Assembly (NCBI GenBank): GCA_016859345.1
Contig: CM029116.1
Span: forward strand, 3,988,643 to 4,052,642
DNA from: Istiophorus platypterus
Lineage: Eukaryota; Chordata; Actinopteri; Istiophoriformes; Istiophoridae
Reading direction: 5' to 3'
Length of the DNA: 64,000 nt
Every line of letters starts with the position of its first letter. Positions within the stretch are counted from its first letter, which is position 1. Both the position numbers and the translations under genes were made by a program. The notes under the pieces were generated by a model. That model was not told the origin of the DNA. It ran no database searches and was given only the letters and a program-made list of their open reading frames with translations. Shown here piece by piece: positions 61,271 through 64,000 of the stretch.

Positions 61271-62179
61271 GAATTTTCCATGTAGTCACTGCCCTTAAGT
61301 CTGGGACTTGCCAACGGGTCTGGACCTGCTCTCCTCATTCCCAATTCAGCCTCATGGGCTGCCAGTAATCCCTTGAGTACTGAAGAGGGGTGGGGCTGGC
61401 AAGGTGGGGGATGGGGGGTGGGGAGCAGGGAAGCGGGGGTGCACGAGGTGCACGGAGATAGTAAAAACGAAAAAAAAAAGTTGGTGTGTTGTGCATCCCT
61501 TGAGGTGAAGGCAGCGCCCAGGAACCGGGGATGTGTGTCCAGGAATCCTGGCGTTGGCTTCGGCCATCGACGAAGCCCAGCGGGGCCCTGCTGCTCTTCT
61601 CCAGTCGGTCCGTCAGTCAGTCAGTCCATCAGTTCATCAGTCAGTCTACATTCGTCCAAGGTAAACAGGTCACTGTTAACGGCAGGTCCCGGCTTTTATA
61701 AAACTTGCAGCGAGAAGAGCCGAGAGAGGCGACGAGGGACGTTTAGGCGAAGGAGTCGCCTCGCACCGAGGGAGTGGAGGAGGGAGCGGAAGTACATACG
61801 AATGGGGGGCCCCGTGCATCAGTGTTGAATTACAGCCTGGATCTACCCTCCGCTTCCAACTAAAGTCTCGGTTTCATACGAAGTTTCATTTTCAGCAAGA
61901 GGGGTTCTTTTTTTTAAACCTGAGCTAACGATGCCCTGAACTAGGCCTAGTTACCAATCACAGACCAAATCACCCCCAAAACTAGTGAGATAAAAACCTT
62001 TCATCCACATCATCCACCGTAATTAAAACAAACACATACACATGCATGCACTGACAAGTGCAATACACATACACACACCTACTGTACACAGCACAGCCCT
62101 CTGACAAGTGGAAACACTGCATGTGGTTTTATTTCTCTGACAAAATCGTCCACTCTCGTACGATAATTTAGCATCAGTT

Positions 62180-63457
62180 TTTATTTCAAAATTTTAAAGA
62201 TACAAATTTCAAATGGTAAGTGCACTATAAAATAGGGTAAAAATAAAAAAAAATAAAAAAATAAAAAAAATTTTTTTTTTTAAAAAAAAAAATCATAAAC
62301 GCTGTATGAAATTCTTGAGCAAAAGCAAAACATCACAAAAAAAAAAAAAAAACTGCTAAAGACACAAAAGGCAATGAATTGCCGCTAATTTACTATGGTT
62401 TAAAAAAAAAAAAAAAAAAAAAAAAAACAGCAAACATGTGTATGAAATGTCTGAATGGCTCTTCCCTAAAAAGCCGATACCACAACCACTTCCCCTGACC
62501 CTCACCATCTAAAGGCGACAGGCTGGCTGTAAATCTCAAGGGAGAGGGAGAAAAACACTGTGTCGTCACACTTACAACCACTGGTATTACTCATGGCTTT
62601 AACAGCCCGTGGGTAGGCTGACATTCAATAAAGCACGCAAATAGAGTGACAAAAAAAGCATTGTAAAAAAAAAATCATGTGGGAGGAGAAAAAAACAAAC
62701 AAAGCAAGTAAAAGTGACGGACGGTTCCCGTGAATCGTTGCTCAGTGGGCTGACAGCTCCAGCCTCTCAGTCAGAGGGAGTTTCCCCAGGTCGGACTGTC
62801 TCTGTGGTTGTCTGCCGCCCTTTACGGTGGATCTTTATCTCCAGAGACACCCACGGCATTGTCGTCCAGGAAAAAAAAAACCCTGACAGCCCCTGTTTTC
62901 AATGTCCGGGATTTAGCACCTTTAACTACGACCTCTTTAGGAAGGTGACATGGCAAACAGAAACGTCCCGGACAATCATCTGTAAAAACAAAAGTGTTCC
63001 TCCATTGAGGTCATCTTGGTCCTCACTGTCTCTGGCAGCCTTTCTCCAACTTTTTTCTTTTCCTTAAAAATAAATCATTTGAATCCTTTTCCATGTCAAA
63101 CTGACACACTTTTACACATGTATCAAAATCTGTCCAACAAATAAATTAACTCATTTCAAGACAGATGTTTTTTACTACTGCGAGGAAAAGTATATACACA
63201 TAAAAATATGGTCTGTAATATCTATATAAAGAAGTCCAGGGTTTCCGACGTGATAATGGTGGCACTTGCCGGGAGGCTTGACTGCAAAGATCCTGATTAC
63301 TTTAAATATTTGGTTCCCCCCGTCCGCATTATTCTGGTCCTCGTTATCACTGTCAAATTGCTCCTCTCAGTTGTCTCAAACACAACTTCCTCCATTTCTG
63401 CATATGTTTTGGGAGGGGTGGGGGAGGGGGGGCGGAGCGGCGTGCCATGTTGTATTT
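62180..63457 (-). other. tgfb1: Probable tgfb1 3' UTR
   Basis: Extends from the tgfb1 stop codon to the minus-strand AATAAA at 62180-62185. It contains several long A or T homopolymers (62245-62292, 62336-62351, 62401-62426). The end is inferred from the signal alone. Confidence 0.4.
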
Positions 63458-63711
63458 TTAGCTGCACTTGCAGGACTTCACAATCATATTGGACAGCTGC
63501 TCCACCTGAGAGAGAAAATCGCCAGTGAGTGTTGCTTTCACAAAAGTTCTGTAAACATCTCACCTCGGGAGTAGAGGTTACTCGACTGCGGGGTAGTTAC
63601 CTTGTGTTGCCTGCCCACGTAGTAGAGGATTGGCAGCGGCTCCAGGGCCTGGGGAACACAGCAGGGCTGGGCAGAGGCTCCCGGGTTGTGATGCTTATAC
63701 AGGGCCAAAAT
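63458..63711 (-). CDS. tgfb1: Transforming growth factor beta-1, 3' end only (two coding pieces)
   Basis: A secreted cytokine that signals through TGF-beta receptors and Smad2/3. Only the C-terminal part of the mature domain is in the window: exon pieces 63601-63711 (37 codons, starting ILALYKHHNPGAS) and 63458-63505 (VEQLSNMIVKSCKCS and the stop). Both are in phase 0 with good splice sites. The cystine-knot residues CC in QPCCVPQALEPLP and CKC in SCKCS are present. The residue pattern fits TGF-beta1 best, and TGFB1 lies in the same 19q13 neighbourhood in human. The remaining exons must lie right of the window. A 95-bp intron splits what I recall as one terminal exon in mammals. Confidence 0.92.
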
Positions 63712-64000
63712 CTGTAAACCATTAGCGTCGATGGGAAGGCAAGAAGACAAAGGGGTTAGCTCAGAATTTCATCACTGAAGAACTTTAATAGACAAGAACG
63801 TTTGTTTCAAGTCCAAGTATTGGCCACAATGTGCTGCTTGGTGAACACTATTTGTATAGTTCATTTATTTAATTAACTGTTTTAGATATTTGTTATTATT
63901 CATTAATTATTTCATTATTAACTAATACACTCCGTAGTCAGGCCCATTTTTGGTCAGAAAACAAAGTGGCACTAAATGAAAAATGTCAGGGGCTTGGCCA
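63712..64000 (-). other. tgfb1: tgfb1 intron upstream of the terminal pieces
   Basis: Starts with the acceptor at 63712-63714 (minus strand ...tttacag) and runs to the window edge with no further coding exon visible. Confidence 0.6.

Larger units (their letters stand above)
48690..62179. other. Gene-poor region between ppp5c and tgfb1
   Basis: About 13.5 kb with no recognisable coding exon on either strand. It contains many microsatellites (52687-52741 CA, 56236-56255 CA, 57976-58013 CA, 58709-58740 GT, 59683-59717 GT, 61225-61270 GT), purine-rich G tracts (50344-50398, 54197-54238), a C run at 55801-55814 and a pronounced excess of AP-1 motifs from 49983 to 58940. Likely regulatory DNA; the target gene is unknown. 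Confidence 0.5.

Overview
This is a window of a bony (teleost) fish genome. The evidence is vertebrate spliced genes with short introns, a tandem array of single-exon claudins of the kind expanded in teleosts, very dense CA/GT and other microsatellites, and two interspersed repeats that look like common fish elements. No bacterial, viral, CRISPR or insertion-sequence features were seen. All gene calls rest on reading frames, splice-site phase and family motifs seen in the sequence. Names rest on remembered family features and on conserved synteny with human chromosome 19q13.

Layout. (1) 1-19.1 kb: five intact intronless claudin genes of the claudin-3/4 type, two on the minus strand (1061-1696, 3211-3834) and three on the plus strand (10897-11565, 15195-15851, 17770-18417). 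Four have a clear TATA element and the fourth-in-order has a weak one. All end in a Tyr-Val PDZ-binding tail. (2) 19.1-28.0 kb: intergenic, rich in microsatellites, with a divergent pair of CTCF-like motifs. (3) 28034-33766, plus: a 13-coding-exon class B GPCR, best read as the GIP receptor (gipr). (4) 36295-39926, minus: a five-exon THAP zinc-finger protein with an HCF-1-binding motif and a coiled coil, THAP8/THAP5-like. (5) 41452-48688, minus: a complete 13-exon ppp5c (protein phosphatase 5, TPR plus PPP catalytic domain). (6) 48.7-62.2 kb: a 13 kb gene-free stretch with about a ten-fold excess of AP-1 (TGASTCA) motifs. (7) 63458-63711, minus: the last two coding pieces of tgfb1, whose other exons lie beyond the right edge.

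The genes do not form a pathway. They are a syntenic neighbourhood: human GIPR, PPP5C, THAP8 and TGFB1 also lie on 19q13. The claudins are epithelial tight-junction proteins, gipr is an incretin-family receptor, ppp5c is a Hsp90-linked phosphatase, the THAP protein is a nuclear DNA-binding factor, and tgfb1 is a secreted cytokine.

The most interesting non-gene signals are the AP-1 motif cluster between ppp5c and tgfb1, CA-rich tracts directly after five of the twelve gipr 5' splice sites, a possible CTCF-bounded gipr domain, a very short gipr cytoplasmic tail, an extra intron in the terminal tgfb1 exon, and two CpG-rich blocks with unexplained short ORFs (about 12.9-13.3 kb and 46.93-47.22 kb).
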